From: Bacteroidota bacterium
Lineage (GTDB): Bacteria; Bacteroidota; Ignavibacteria; UBA10030; SZUA-254
Length of the DNA: 64,000 nucleotides
NCBI GenBank assembly: GCA_036522515.1
Contig: DATDFQ010000056.1
Location: 124,001 to 188,000, forward strand
Reading direction: 5' to 3'
The position numbers were made by a program, and so were the translations under genes. Under the pieces are notes generated by a model that saw only the letters and a program-made list of their open reading frames with translations, was not told the origin of the DNA and ran no database searches. Below, piece after piece: positions 27,344-37,600 of the stretch (positions are counted from its first letter, which is position 1; every line of letters starts with the position of its first letter).

Positions 27344-28074
27344 AAACCGATCCATTCGCCGCTGCAATCCTGGCGGGGGGAGCAGCAACGCGTTTACGTC
27401 CATTGACCGACACGATTCCCAAGGCGCTTATTCATGTTAACGGAGAGCCATTTATCTATCATCAACTTCGTTTGCTTAAGCTACGAGGGTTGACAAGAGT
27501 TGTGGTTTGTACCGGTTATCTTGGTGAAATGATTGTCGATTCAGTCGGAGATGGCAGCCAATTCGATTTGGATGTTCGATACTCGTCCGATGGGCCAATC
27601 CTTCTTGGAACGGGGGGAGCCATTAAGAAGGCGCGCTCGCTGTTAGGAGAGAATTTTTTTATTCTTTACGGGGACTCCTATCTCGAGTGCGACTATCTGG
27701 CCATTCAAGGGACTTTCTTAGGGTATCAAAAACTTGGATTGATGACGGTCTTTCGTAATGATGGCAAATGGGATCGAAGTAATGTGGAATACACGGAAAA
27801 TCACATTATTTCCTACGACAAAGTGAATCGTACGGAACGAATGCATCACATTGATTACGGGCTCGGAATCCTGAATGAAGCAGCTCTGAAAATGGTACCG
27901 GACAATTGTGCATATGATTTGGCCACCCTCTACCAGGACCTGCTCGCTAAAGAGCAGCTCGCAGCAGTGGAGGTTGATCACAGATTCTACGAGATTGGAA
28001 CGCATGGGGGGCTAGAGGAATTAAGTTCCCATTTGATCGACAAGCATCACTCGCCAGGAGAAACGTGCCTATGA
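27340..28074 (+). CDS. hddC: Heptose-1-phosphate guanylyltransferase-like nucleotidyltransferase
   Basis: 244 residues of the NTP-transferase GT-A fold. The activation motif GGAATRLRPLTDTIPKAL is clear, followed by VCTGYLGEMIV, GTGGAIKKA and the metal-binding LYGDSYLECD. It activates a sugar 1-phosphate with a nucleotide. HddC-type guanylyltransfer to D-glycero-alpha-D-manno-heptose 1-phosphate is inferred from the kinase, isomerase and phosphatase around it and the GDP-sugar dehydratases downstream. Confidence 0.83.
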   Translation: MKTDPFAAAILAGGAATRLRPLTDTIPKALIHVNGEPFIYHQLRLLKLRGLTRVVVCTGYLGEMIVDSVGDGSQFDLDVRYSSDGPILLGTGGAIKKARSLLGENFFILYGDSYLECDYLAIQGTFLGYQKLGLMTVFRNDGKWDRSNVEYTENHIISYDKVNRTERMHHIDYGLGILNEAALKMVPDNCAYDLATLYQDLLAKEQLAAVEVDHRFYEIGTHGGLEELSSHLIDKHHSPGETCL

Positions 28075-28667
28075 GCTTTATCCAGGAATATCTCGACGAA
28101 GCGATCGGGGTCGCTAAGCAGATTGATAAGAACGCGGTCGATAAAATGGTCAGGGTCTTGGTTGAGACGAGGCAGCGTGGGGGGCGCTTGTTCATACTGG
28201 GAGTTGGAGGTGGTGCGGGGAATGCATCCCATGCCGTAAATGATTTTCGCAAAATTGTAGGCCTTGAAGCTTATGCCCCCACTGACAACGTCTCAGAACT
28301 GACTGCGCGAACTAATGATGATGGATGGATAAGCGTGTTCGAGGGGTGGTTACGAACCAGTAGGTTGTGCAAGAATGATCTCATTCTGGTCTTCTCCGTT
28401 GGCGGGGGGAATGTCCAAAAAAATGTAAGTCCGAATTTGGTATCTGCACTGAAGTATGCCCGCGATATGCAGGCACAAATAATTGGCGTAGTAGGAAGGG
28501 ATGGAGGATATACAGCGCAGGTAGCTGATGCATGCGTTATTATTCCGACGGTAAACCCTGATCATGTCACTCCGCACACAGAAGCATTTCAAGCGGTAAT
28601 CTGGCATCTGTTGGTCTCTCACCCGGATTTGAAAGCCACGCAGACCAAATGGGAGTCTGTTAAGTGA
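28071..28667 (+). CDS. gmhA: SIS-domain sugar isomerase (GmhA-like sedoheptulose 7-phosphate isomerase)
   Basis: 198 residues from ATG 28071, which overlaps the upstream stop (ATGA); a GTG at 28065 is an alternative. The SIS phosphosugar site reads GVGGGAGNASHAVNDFRK, with FSVGGGNVQKN and the His/Glu-containing TPHTEAFQAVIWHLL near the C-terminus. GmhA converts sedoheptulose 7-phosphate to manno-heptose 7-phosphate, the first step of heptose synthesis. The sequence belongs to a GmhA-like side branch rather than the enterobacterial type, so the assignment rests partly on context. Confidence 0.82.
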   Translation: MSFIQEYLDEAIGVAKQIDKNAVDKMVRVLVETRQRGGRLFILGVGGGAGNASHAVNDFRKIVGLEAYAPTDNVSELTARTNDDGWISVFEGWLRTSRLCKNDLILVFSVGGGNVQKNVSPNLVSALKYARDMQAQIIGVVGRDGGYTAQVADACVIIPTVNPDHVTPHTEAFQAVIWHLLVSHPDLKATQTKWESVK

Positions 28668-29212
28668 AACCCCCGTTACTTTCTGCAGTTTTTCTTGACC
28701 GCGATGGAGTGTTGAATTCTGCAATTGTGAAAAAAGGAAAGCCACATCCGCCTTCTTCAGTGGAAGATCTCGAGATTCAAGAGGATGTCTTACCTTGTCT
28801 TGTTAGCCTAAGGAAAGCGGGCTTTGTTTTGATTGGTATCACGAATCAGCCTGATGTGGCGAGGGGTACCCAAACAAGGGAAGCGGTTGAATTGATCAAC
28901 AAAACTCTCCTCGATAAGCTGCCCTTAGCTGATATCAAGGTCTGCTACCACGATGAAGCGGATCACTGTGATTGCAGGAAGCCTCTCCCCGGGCTCATTC
29001 TCCAAGCATCAGATGAGTACGGGATCGATTTGGCATCCAGTTATATGGTAGGTGACCGATGGAAGGATGTTGAAGCAGGTCAAAGGGCTGGATGCAGATC
29101 TATCTGGATCGACTGTGGGTATGACGAAATTGGCCCCGATTTGGCTCTTACTGAGCGCGTATTATCACTGCGTGAGGCCGCAGCCCTGATATTGGAAAGG
29201 GCTCAAGGATGA
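28664..29212 (+). CDS. gmhB: D-glycero-D-manno-heptose-1,7-bisphosphate 7-phosphatase (HAD family)
   Basis: 182 residues. HAD motif I is FLDRDGVLNS, motif II ITNQPDVARG, the zinc-binding loop ends in CDCRKPLPG and motif IV is MVGDRWKDVEAGQRAGC. These match the GmhB/HisB-N class of small HAD phosphatases. It removes the 7-phosphate before nucleotide activation. The GTG start overlaps the isomerase stop (GTGA), consistent with an hddA-hddC-gmhA-gmhB operon. Confidence 0.9.
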   Translation: MKPPLLSAVFLDRDGVLNSAIVKKGKPHPPSSVEDLEIQEDVLPCLVSLRKAGFVLIGITNQPDVARGTQTREAVELINKTLLDKLPLADIKVCYHDEADHCDCRKPLPGLILQASDEYGIDLASSYMVGDRWKDVEAGQRAGCRSIWIDCGYDEIGPDLALTERVLSLREAAALILERAQG

Positions 29213-29394
29213 GGTGGCGGGGGCCAAAGTGACGACTCGCTGTCATTACGCAAAGCAGATGATCGTTCCACGCGCAAGTCAGGAATACGGGTTAAAACTG
29301 TGTGGGCTCGTTGCTGTTCTAAATCTCAGCTATTTCCATGTGCATCCAGAGAAACCGGAATCACCAAGACATTTGACTAACAAGGAGAAATCTT

Positions 29395-30162
29395 ATGAAT
29401 ATACTATCTGCCTTTAAGGTGAAAATATTTGCCGATGGGGCCGACCTGGAGGGTATGTTGGAAATGTCCAAGAAACCCTTCATCAAGGGGTTCACAACAA
29501 ATCCGACCCTCATGCGCAAAGCGGGTGTGTCTGACTATCAGTCCTTTGCATCCGAAATCTTGAAAGAAATCACCGATCGCCCGATTTCTTTTGAGGTTTT
29601 CTCTGATGAATTTGACGAAATGGAATACCAAGCTCTGAAAATTGCAGAATGGGGATCCAATGTCTACGTCAAGATACCGGTGACGAACACGCGCAGGGAA
29701 TCCTCAGTGAATTTGATCCACAGATTGTCGCACGCGGGCGTAAAGATAAATGTAACTGCGATGATGACCCTGAGTCAAGTGCGCGATGTGTGTCGTGCGT
29801 TGGAAGGCGGCGCACAGGCCTGTGTCTCCGTTTTTGCGGGACGGATTGCAGATACTGGAAGAGATCCGGTTCCCATCATGGCAGCCACCGTTGAATTTCT
29901 ACAGATGTATCCAAGTGTTGAATTAATATGGGCTAGTCCCCGAGAGCTTCTAAATATCCTTCAGGCAGATGCTGTTGGCTGCCACATAATCACTGCCACA
30001 AATGACATCATAAAGAAGCTCGATCAGATTGGGAAAGACCTAAATGAATTTTCACTCGACACGGTGAAGATGTTCTATGAAGATGCCCGCAAGGCAGGAT
30101 TTTCGCTCGGTCCGAACCCCCGTAAAGAGTCTGTCGCACATTCCGAGCATGGAAGAGGATGA
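29395..30162 (+). CDS. Transaldolase-family enzyme embedded in the heptose operon
   Basis: 255 residues, in the size range of the short transaldolase/fructose-6-phosphate aldolase group. The signature KGFTTNPTLMRKAG is at 31-44, the Schiff-base lysine is Lys93 in VYVKIPVTN, and SVFAGRIADTGRDP follows. AAGGAG sits 9 bp before the ATG. Transaldolase interconverts sedoheptulose 7-phosphate with fructose 6-phosphate and erythrose 4-phosphate. Next to GmhA this suggests a local supply of sedoheptulose 7-phosphate. The gene overlaps the next dehydratase by ATGA. Confidence 0.88.
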   Translation: MNILSAFKVKIFADGADLEGMLEMSKKPFIKGFTTNPTLMRKAGVSDYQSFASEILKEITDRPISFEVFSDEFDEMEYQALKIAEWGSNVYVKIPVTNTRRESSVNLIHRLSHAGVKINVTAMMTLSQVRDVCRALEGGAQACVSVFAGRIADTGRDPVPIMAATVEFLQMYPSVELIWASPRELLNILQADAVGCHIITATNDIIKKLDQIGKDLNEFSLDTVKMFYEDARKAGFSLGPNPRKESVAHSEHGRG

Positions 30163-31193
30163 AAAAGGCACTCATTACGGGTATAACCGGTCAAGACGGC
30201 TCGTATCTCGCAGAGTTCTTGATTGAGAAAAATTACAAAGTAATCGGACTTAGGCGAAAAACTTCCACTGATCGGCCAGACAACCTGGAACATCTCCGCG
30301 GTAAGATCGATTTTGTTTATGGAGATCTTCTCGATACTTTTTCTCTGATGGGGATTCTAAAAGAGTATAATCCAGATGAAATTTACAATCTTGCCTCTCA
30401 ATCCTATCCCGGGGAATCATGGCGGCTCGCCATCGAGACAGGCGAGATAACGGGGCTCGGCGCACACCGGCTTTTTGAAGCCCTGCGAGAAGCAAAAACG
30501 AACTGTCGTGTCTATCAGGCATCAAGTTCCGAAATGTTCGGGGAACCTGAGCAGATACCGCAGAATGAGAAAACGTCTTTTGCGCCTGTAAATCCCTATG
30601 CTGCTGCGAAGCTCTACGCCCATCATATCGCAAATATATACTCTAAGAGCTACAATCTCTTTATTTCTTGCGGCATCCTGTTCAATCACGAGAGCCCGAG
30701 AAGGGGGGTTCACTTCTTGAGCCAAAAAGTGACATATGCGGCGGCATGCCTCAAATTGGGTATTATGAATTCTTCAAGTTCAGATGAGGGTGGGCAACCG
30801 ATAGTAAAGAATGGAAAGATTTCTCTCGGAAATCTGGATGCGAAACGGGATTGGGGTTTTGCCGGCGATTACGTTGAAGCCATGTGGATGATGCTTCAAC
30901 ACGATAAGCCCGATGATTTTGTGATCGGGACGGGTGAAATTCGGACAGTGCGACAGTTTTGCGATGAAGCTTTTCGCTATGTTGGACTCGATTGGCAGAA
31001 TTACGTCCAAGTCGATTCACGATTATTTAGACCCATCGAGACGGGGCCCACGGTAGCGGATGCCTCCAAGGCTCGCGAAGTATTGGGTTGGAAACCCAGG
31101 ACCAGCTTCTCCGAAATGGTGTCATTGATGGTGGAAAATCATCTTCAGAAGCTGAAACAAGACGCGAAAAAGATGCCCGATATCTCCTCATAA
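30159..31193 (+). CDS. GDP-sugar 4,6-dehydratase, GMD-like, possibly acting on GDP-heptose
   Basis: 344 residues, extended SDR of the GMD family. [20 protein letters not shown] binds [15 protein letters not shown] holds the catalytic Ser/Glu, and Tyr-x3-Lys lies in NPYAAAKLYAH. Compared with the true Gmd encoded next, the substrate region is altered: the [11 protein letters not shown] motif reads TGPTVADASKA, and an insertion follows ACLKLGIM. It is coupled to the heptose genes, so a GDP-manno-heptose 4,6-dehydratase (DmhA/WcbK-like) is a reasonable inference. Confidence 0.82.
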   Translation: MKKALITGITGQDGSYLAEFLIEKNYKVIGLRRKTSTDRPDNLEHLRGKIDFVYGDLLDTFSLMGILKEYNPDEIYNLASQSYPGESWRLAIETGEITGLGAHRLFEALREAKTNCRVYQASSSEMFGEPEQIPQNEKTSFAPVNPYAAAKLYAHHIANIYSKSYNLFISCGILFNHESPRRGVHFLSQKVTYAAACLKLGIMNSSSSDEGGQPIVKNGKISLGNLDAKRDWGFAGDYVEAMWMMLQHDKPDDFVIGTGEIRTVRQFCDEAFRYVGLDWQNYVQVDSRLFRPIETGPTVADASKAREVLGWKPRTSFSEMVSLMVENHLQKLKQDAKKMPDISS

Positions 31194-31289
31194 GAGGTTG
31201 CCTGGCTTAAGATTCAAATCTAACCAGCCCGGTGTCCGGCAAAATTATCCGAGATATTTCTATATTGAATTCACAAAACTGCAAGGGTT

Positions 31290-32294
31290 ATGAAAAAAGC
31301 AATCATTACGGGAATTACAGGCCAGGACGGTTCGTACCTGGCGGAACTCCTCTTGCAGAAGGGGTACGAAGTCCACGGGATCATTCGCCGTGCGAGCACA
31401 TTCAATACGGGCAGAATCGACCATCTCTATGCCGACCCGCATATTAACGGGGTGAGTTTCTTCCTTCACTACGGGGACATCAGCGATTCCACCAATTTGA
31501 TCAAACTCCTCTACCGGCTCAAGCCGGATGAGGTTTACCACCTCGCCGCACAGAGCCACGTGCGCGTCAGTTTCGATATCCCTGAGTACACGGGCGATGT
31601 TTCCGGTCTCGGGACGGTAAGAATCCTCGAGGCGATCCGGGAGACAGGGATCAAGACCAAATTCTATCAGGCATCGAGCAGCGAGATGTTCGGGATGGCG
31701 CAGGAAGTACCCCAAAAGGAAACGACCCCGTTTTACCCTCGCAGTCCGTATGGGTGTTCGAAGGTCTACGCCTATTGGAGCACGGTCAATTACCGCGAGA
31801 GTTACGGGATGTTCGCTTGCAACGGAATACTGTTCAACCACGAATCCCCGCGCCGGGGCGAAACATTCGTCACCCGCAAGATCACCCGTGGCCTTGCGCG
31901 CATCAAGGCGGGGTTGGAGGATGCCATCTATCTCGGAAACCTGGACGCAAAACGCGACTGGGGATACGCCAAGGAATACGTCGAGGCGATGTGGTTGATG
32001 ATGCAGCAGGATCAGCCGGAGGACTATATCATCGCCACGGGCGAGACTCATACGGTGAAAGAGTTTCTGGAAGAGGCGTTCGGGTGTGCCGGACTCGATT
32101 GGCAGAAGCATGTAAAGATCGATCCGCGTTACTACCGGCCCGCGGAGGTCGATCTTCTGTTGGGTGATGCGAGCAAAGCGAAGCGCAAACTCGGATGGGA
32201 GCCGAAGACGACTTTCCCCGAGCTGGTACGTCTGATGGTGGATGCCGACATAGAGCTGGTCAACAAGGAAAATCATCTTACCATAAAGCTGTAA
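31290..32294 (+). CDS. gmd: GDP-mannose 4,6-dehydratase
   Basis: 334 residues, the usual short Gmd length. [20 protein letters not shown], the [15 protein letters not shown] loop, [24 protein letters not shown], catalytic [12 protein letters not shown] and [16 protein letters not shown] follow the family exactly. It converts GDP-mannose to GDP-4-keto-6-deoxymannose, the precursor of GDP-fucose and GDP-rhamnose. Base composition is clearly more GC-rich than the related dehydratase upstream, so the two have different histories. Confidence 0.95.
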   Translation: MKKAIITGITGQDGSYLAELLLQKGYEVHGIIRRASTFNTGRIDHLYADPHINGVSFFLHYGDISDSTNLIKLLYRLKPDEVYHLAAQSHVRVSFDIPEYTGDVSGLGTVRILEAIRETGIKTKFYQASSSEMFGMAQEVPQKETTPFYPRSPYGCSKVYAYWSTVNYRESYGMFACNGILFNHESPRRGETFVTRKITRGLARIKAGLEDAIYLGNLDAKRDWGYAKEYVEAMWLMMQQDQPEDYIIATGETHTVKEFLEEAFGCAGLDWQKHVKIDPRYYRPAEVDLLLGDASKAKRKLGWEPKTTFPELVRLMVDADIELVNKENHLTIKL

Positions 32295-32300
32295 CCGAAT

Positions 32301-33398
32301 TTGACCCGAAGGATGGAGAGGGACTCAAGAATATACGTCGCAGGGCACCGGGGGCTGGTGGGATCTGCGGTGCACCGTAGATTGACCCGCGACGGCTACA
32401 GAAATATCCTGACCCGGTCGCATGCCGAACTGGATCTCACGAACCAGAATGCCGTTTCAAAGTTTTTTGAATCGGAGAAACCGGAATATGTGTTCCTGTG
32501 TGCGGGCCACGTGGGAGGGATCCTCGCCAACAGCACCTACAAAGCCGACTTCATTTATGATAACCTCGCGATCGGGATGAACGTCGTCCACTCTGCGTTC
32601 AAGACGAAGGTCCAAAAATTGGTCAATCTTGGATCATCCTGCATTTATCCGAGGAATGCCCCTCAGCCGATGAAAGAAGAGAGTCTTCTGACGGGCGAGC
32701 TTGAACTAACGAATGAACCGTATGCCATCGCAAAGATTGCGGTGATCAAGCTCTGCCGCTACTATGATGTACAGTACGGCACGAATTTTGTGTCTCTCAT
32801 GCCGACAAACCTCTTCGGCCCCAACGACAATTTCAATCTCGAATTGGGCCACGTCATGCCGGCGCTCCTTCGAAAGTTCTACCTTGCAAAGCTTCTCCAG
32901 GAACACGACACTGACGCTCTCCTCGCCGACATCAAAAAATATCCCATCGGATTCGGGCTCGACCACGTTGCCGACGCTTCGAATATGCCGCTGGTGCTCT
33001 CCACTCTCGAACGGCTCGGGATACGGGGAGATTCCGTGGTGATCTGGGGAACAGGATCTCCCTACAGAGAGTTTCTCCACGTGGACGATCTCGCGGACGC
33101 GTCCCTCCATATCATGAACAATCTCGATGCCAAGGAACTCGGAGAACTGATCAACGTGGGCACGGGTCAGGATCAACGGATTTTGGACATCGCGTCCCTC
33201 GTAAAAGAGACGGTCGGCTTCAAGGGAGAAATCCGCTTCGATCGTTCCAAGCCCGACGGGACTCCCCGCAAATTGTTGGACGTCGGAAAGCTTTCCCGCC
33301 TCGGCTGGACGAGTAAGATTTCACTGGAGGAAGGGCTGCGACGGACCTTCGAGTGGTATACCGCGACGAGAGAATCCCGGCATCATGCCGCTTCCTAA
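32301..33398 (+). CDS. fcl: GDP-L-fucose synthase
   Basis: 365 residues from a TTG; an ATG at 32313 gives a start closer to the Rossmann strand RIYVAGHRGLVGSAVHRRL. CAGHVGGILANSTYKADFI, LGSSCIYPRNAPQPM and catalytic YAIAK are all Fcl/WcaG features. The enzyme epimerises and reduces the Gmd product to GDP-L-fucose. Total length is longer than the usual 315 because of an insertion around LQEHDTDALLADIKKY. The end overlaps the next glycosyltransferase by 14 bp. Confidence 0.93.
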   Translation: MTRRMERDSRIYVAGHRGLVGSAVHRRLTRDGYRNILTRSHAELDLTNQNAVSKFFESEKPEYVFLCAGHVGGILANSTYKADFIYDNLAIGMNVVHSAFKTKVQKLVNLGSSCIYPRNAPQPMKEESLLTGELELTNEPYAIAKIAVIKLCRYYDVQYGTNFVSLMPTNLFGPNDNFNLELGHVMPALLRKFYLAKLLQEHDTDALLADIKKYPIGFGLDHVADASNMPLVLSTLERLGIRGDSVVIWGTGSPYREFLHVDDLADASLHIMNNLDAKELGELINVGTGQDQRILDIASLVKETVGFKGEIRFDRSKPDGTPRKLLDVGKLSRLGWTSKISLEEGLRRTFEWYTATRESRHHAAS

Positions 33399-34221
33399 GT
33401 TTTCGATTGTCACCCCCTCCCTGAATCAGGCGACATACCTCGAGCAAAACATCAAGAGTGTTCTTGCTCAAAACTATCCCTCCACCGAACATATCATCAT
33501 CGACGGGGGGTCACAGGACGGCACGATCGAGATCCTGAAGAGGTATCCGCATCTTGTGTGGAGCTCGGAACCCGACCGGGGCCAGGCCGCAGCACTCAAC
33601 AAAGGTTTCAGGAAAGCGACCGGTGAAATTATCGGCTGGCTGAACGCCGATGACACCTACCTGCCGGACATATTTCACCTCGTTGCGCGCAGCTTCGAGG
33701 TCCCGGAGAATATGGTGAGCTTCGGGGATGCCAATGAGGTTGACGGAATAGGGAACATCCTGCGGGCTCGAAAGTCGAGAGGCGTTTCGTCGGAAAACCT
33801 CATCAGATATTGGTGGTGGAGCTACGAGTACACGCAGCCCGCCTTTTTTTTTCGCAGGTCTGCGTTCGATGAAATCGGCATGCTGGACGAGGACCTTTTC
33901 TATGTGATGGACCACGAGTTTTTCATCAGACTCAGCCTGCGATACCCGTTCACCTATATCCCGGCGAAGCTGGCGAACTACAGGCTCCACCCGGCCTCCA
34001 AGACAGGGAAGGTCTCCGGAAGCGTTATCCCCGATTCGGTATGGGAGTTGCACCGGGTATCCCGGCGACACTGGGGAAGACCGGGAGAATGGAAATTTTA
34101 TTCACACGCCCTTTCCTTCGTTGGAGGACTTTTGCTCTCATTCGGCAAGAACCTTTTCTTCCGGAAGGACTCGAAGAGCCGGTTGCTCGCAGAACGGCTT
34201 CTGGGCAAGAGTGTGTCGTAG
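33385..34221 (+). CDS. GT2-family glycosyltransferase
   Basis: 278 residues. FSIVTPSLNQATYLEQNIKS, HIIIDGGSQDGTIEIL, EPDRGQAAALNKGF and the metal site IGWLNADDTYLPD define a WcaA-like GT2 enzyme. FYVMDHEFFIRLSLRYPF is the acceptor-side motif. It overlaps the GDP-fucose synthase gene, so fucose or a related deoxysugar is a reasonable donor guess. It is the last gene of the polysaccharide operon. Confidence 0.9.
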   Translation: MPLPKFSIVTPSLNQATYLEQNIKSVLAQNYPSTEHIIIDGGSQDGTIEILKRYPHLVWSSEPDRGQAAALNKGFRKATGEIIGWLNADDTYLPDIFHLVARSFEVPENMVSFGDANEVDGIGNILRARKSRGVSSENLIRYWWWSYEYTQPAFFFRRSAFDEIGMLDEDLFYVMDHEFFIRLSLRYPFTYIPAKLANYRLHPASKTGKVSGSVIPDSVWELHRVSRRHWGRPGEWKFYSHALSFVGGLLLSFGKNLFFRKDSKSRLLAERLLGKSVS

Positions 34222-34683
34222 AAGCTGGAGCTTCCACCGGGCAACGGCGTAATGTCGCATTTTCATCTTTTCCCGTAATCCCAAAGTGTTCCGGTCCGGA
34301 ATCTTTCTAAAAGCGTTGAAAGATGCTGACCTGAAGCATGTCAGCATGACGAGCTGGGGAGAAAGCCGGTCAGGCTGCGGCTACCGAGTCCGAAGGATCG
34401 GTGGTCGCGAAACGATAGGAAGCCGGAATTAGGCCGATACCCCTTGTATCAGTTGCCGGAATTCTGTATACTTGTCCTGCTATAGTTTGAAAGGCCGAGG
34501 AACCGAACGGGATTAGAAGTCTACGTAATGTCGCGTCGGATACTCGGTGAAGCTTCTCCCACACCCGCCCGCCAGACCGATCCCTCATCGTAGGATGGCG
34601 CCGTGATTTTTGATCGCCTCCGGTGCTGAGGGATTGATCGCCGTACTTTCACAAGGATTTCACAAATCGTTCCGGGGTTTACT
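34222..34683. other. Intergenic region with a degenerate repeat
   Basis: No gene is visible. GGCTGCGGCTACCGAGTCCG (34374-34393) and the following GAAGGATCGGTGGTCGCG resemble the GCTACC...CGGTAGCCGCG repeats at 60.3-60.5 kb. A possible promoter lies at 34444-34472. Confidence 0.55.
34444..34472 (+). promoter_or_regulatory. Possible sigma-70 promoter before the T9SS cargo gene
   Basis: TTGTAT, 17-bp spacer, TATACT. The -10 matches 5 of 6 and the -35 4 of 6 consensus bases. It lies about 210 bp before the start codon. Bacteroidota often use a different -33/-7 promoter, which lowers confidence. Confidence 0.3.
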
Positions 34684-37600
34684 ATGATCTGCAGAGGCGC
34701 ACTTATTTCAGGCCTTGCTCTCCTGTTCGCCATCTCGCCTGTGGGTGCGCAGATGTTCAGCAAGAATTCCACGCTCCGCCATCCGGAATCCGTAACCTCG
34801 GAGCCTGTCTTTGCGCTGGGGTTCAGTTCGGTGAATGCCGCGTCGGGCGCGACGTTCAGCCTCCCGACCTGTCTCGCCGTTGCCCCCGACGGGCGAATTT
34901 TTGTCGGGGAAAAGGGAGGTCGCCTTTTCGTCGTCCAGAACGGCGCAAAACTCGCCCAACCCTTCATCGATCTCGGTTCTGAAATCCTCACCGATGGCGA
35001 CCGGGGACTTATGGGGCTCGCTCTCGATCCCAATTTCGAACTCAACGGATTCGTCTACCTTGCCTACGTGACGGATCTCGACAGCGCGAACATTCATGGG
35101 GACGGGTCGGCGGGGTATGGCCGTATTATCCGGGTCACGGCCAGCGCTGCCAACCCAAATGTCGCGGATCTGACGACGAGGCTGATTCTCCTGGGACGAT
35201 CATGGTCGGATGGAGTCCCGAATCCTTCCGGGATGCATACGATCGACGCGTTACGGTTTGCTCCGGACGGCACCCTCCTTGTCAGCACGGGGGACGGCGA
35301 CCACGCCGACTATGCCGACGGGGGCGGGCACGATTCGTCTTCATTCGTGCCGGGAAGATTTCCGCAGGATGAAGACATTGGAGCTTTTCGATCCCAGTTC
35401 GTCAACAGCCTGGCCGGCAAGATTCTCCGTATCGACCCCGCCACGGGAAACGGTCTCCCGTCCAACCCCTTATTCGACGGAAATCCTTCCCATAACCGGT
35501 CGAAGGTCTGGGTGAGGGGATTTCGAAACCCCTTCAGGTTTTCAATCAAGCCCGGCACCGGTACGAACAATCCTGCAGACGGAAGTCCGGGTGACCTGTA
35601 CGTGGGCGACTGCGGATGGAAAACCTGGGAGGAGCTCGATGTGTCGGGCGGCGCAGGGGGGCAGAATTTCGGATGGCCCTGTCACGAAGGGCCGGAGCCC
35701 AACCCCGAATATGCCCTGCTTCCCGCCTCGTCCACCTGGTGTCCGATCGACTCATCGGGCATACTCACGGAGCCTCTTATTACCTGGAACCATGACGAGC
35801 AAAACCTCTCCCAGCCTCCGGGCTATACCGGATGGTGTGCAATCGGAACTCTCTTTTGCGCCGGCAATAGCTATCCATCCTATTACAGGGGAGCCTGTTT
35901 CGTCGCAGACTTCAGCGACTGGATCAATCTGGTTCGATTTAACGGAAACGGTGTCACCGTCCAACCCTTTGCGAGCAATCTCGGCGTTCCCGTCGACATG
36001 GCTAACGATCCTCAAACAGGGGAGCTTCTCTATCTCTCCATCTTCCGCGGGGAACTCCGGAGAGTGGTCTACACCAACCCTCAGGTTGTTCCGGTTGCGG
36101 TCGGATCGGTCGAGCCGGTGACAGGACCCTCGCCTCTCAGCGCAAGTTTTCACTCCGCGCTGTCATTCGATCCTCTCGGCCGGCCCTTGACCTTTCACTG
36201 GGATTTTGGAGACAGCACTTCCGCGACGGTCCCCGATCTCGCGCACACCTATCAGTCTTCCCGCCTTTATATAGCAACGTTGAGCGTCGCATGTGTCGAC
36301 ACGGTCGCACCGGCTCTTCAATTCGCGATTGCAGTCGGAAGTTACGGCACTGGATATGACGCGACAACTCTCGGTGCTCCGATTGCTTCGAGGCTCGTCC
36401 CCGGGAATCCGACGAAAGCGGCCATCGACGTCATCCACGATCGAACATATCCTCCTGTTGGGAACGGCGATTCACTCGGGGAGTATACCACCTACGACGG
36501 GACGAGCCCGGCTCTCGATTACCTCGGCTATTCCTTCCAGGACACCCTGATGATGTCCTCGATTATTTTCCAGGAAGGGATCAATTCCGCGCGGGGCGGG
36601 TGGTTTACGTCCCTCGGAGTCCAGGTTCGTTCAGGGGGGATCTGGAGCGACGTCGACAGTCTGCACGTCTCGCCGAGCTATACAGGCAATGACGGATCAA
36701 GCTACCGTAGCTTCGTTCTCTCGTTCGCTCCACGGCGCGGCGATGGGATTCGCCTGATCGGCCCCCCGGGGGGCACCCAGAAATTCGTCTCAGCCGGCGA
36801 GGTCCGGGTCATCACCCGGAACCAGTCTCCGAGGATGCACGCGGATGCCTCGACCACATCCGGGCGGCGAAATCTCACCGTACAGTTTTCATCGGCGGGC
36901 TCGTCCGACCCCGACGGGGAGTTGATCAACTCCCAGTGGGACTTCGGAGACGGGGGTAGCGGCACCGGCCAGCAGGTGACACATCAATTTACGGCGGCGG
37001 GGCAATACCGAACGATTCTCAAGGGGACGGATCCGCGCGGTGCGGCCGGCTATGACACCCTGATGATCACCGTCTATCCGAACACAAGCCCTCACGCAAG
37101 TATTGCGTCCCCGGCCGACAGCAGCTATTTCCAGGTCGGAGGGACTATTTTCTTCGACGCATCCGGCATCGATGCGGAGCAACCTGAATCCACGTTGACC
37201 TTTTCGTGGGAAATCACCCTGCATCGGAAGGATGTCGTTCACACCGGATGGTACACTCACTCAGGGAGGAGTTTTTCCTACTCTACGCAAAACGACGCCG
37301 GCGGCGACACTTCGTTCTATGAAGCACAGCTTGTCGTATCCGATTCGGGCCTGCTTGCCGATACAGGGCGCGTCTTCATTTTTCCCAACCATCCACCCAT
37401 GATCATCACCCAGCTGAGGCCGTTCAGGACGGTGGCAGTCGAAGATAGCCTGTACCGGTTCACCCTCAGGGTCCTGAAAGTTGATGTGGGGGATTCGTTG
37501 CATGTTGTGGGGTCGTCCGTCCCGTCTTGGCTCTCCTATGAACGGATTCAGCCCGACTCACCCTATGTGGCCTGGAGGTTTTCGGGAATGCCCGCAGGTT

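Noticed and set aside
29214..29394. Small frame between gmhB and the transaldolase gene
   Set aside because: No conserved feature; it runs into the transaldolase start in another frame and has no ribosome-binding site.
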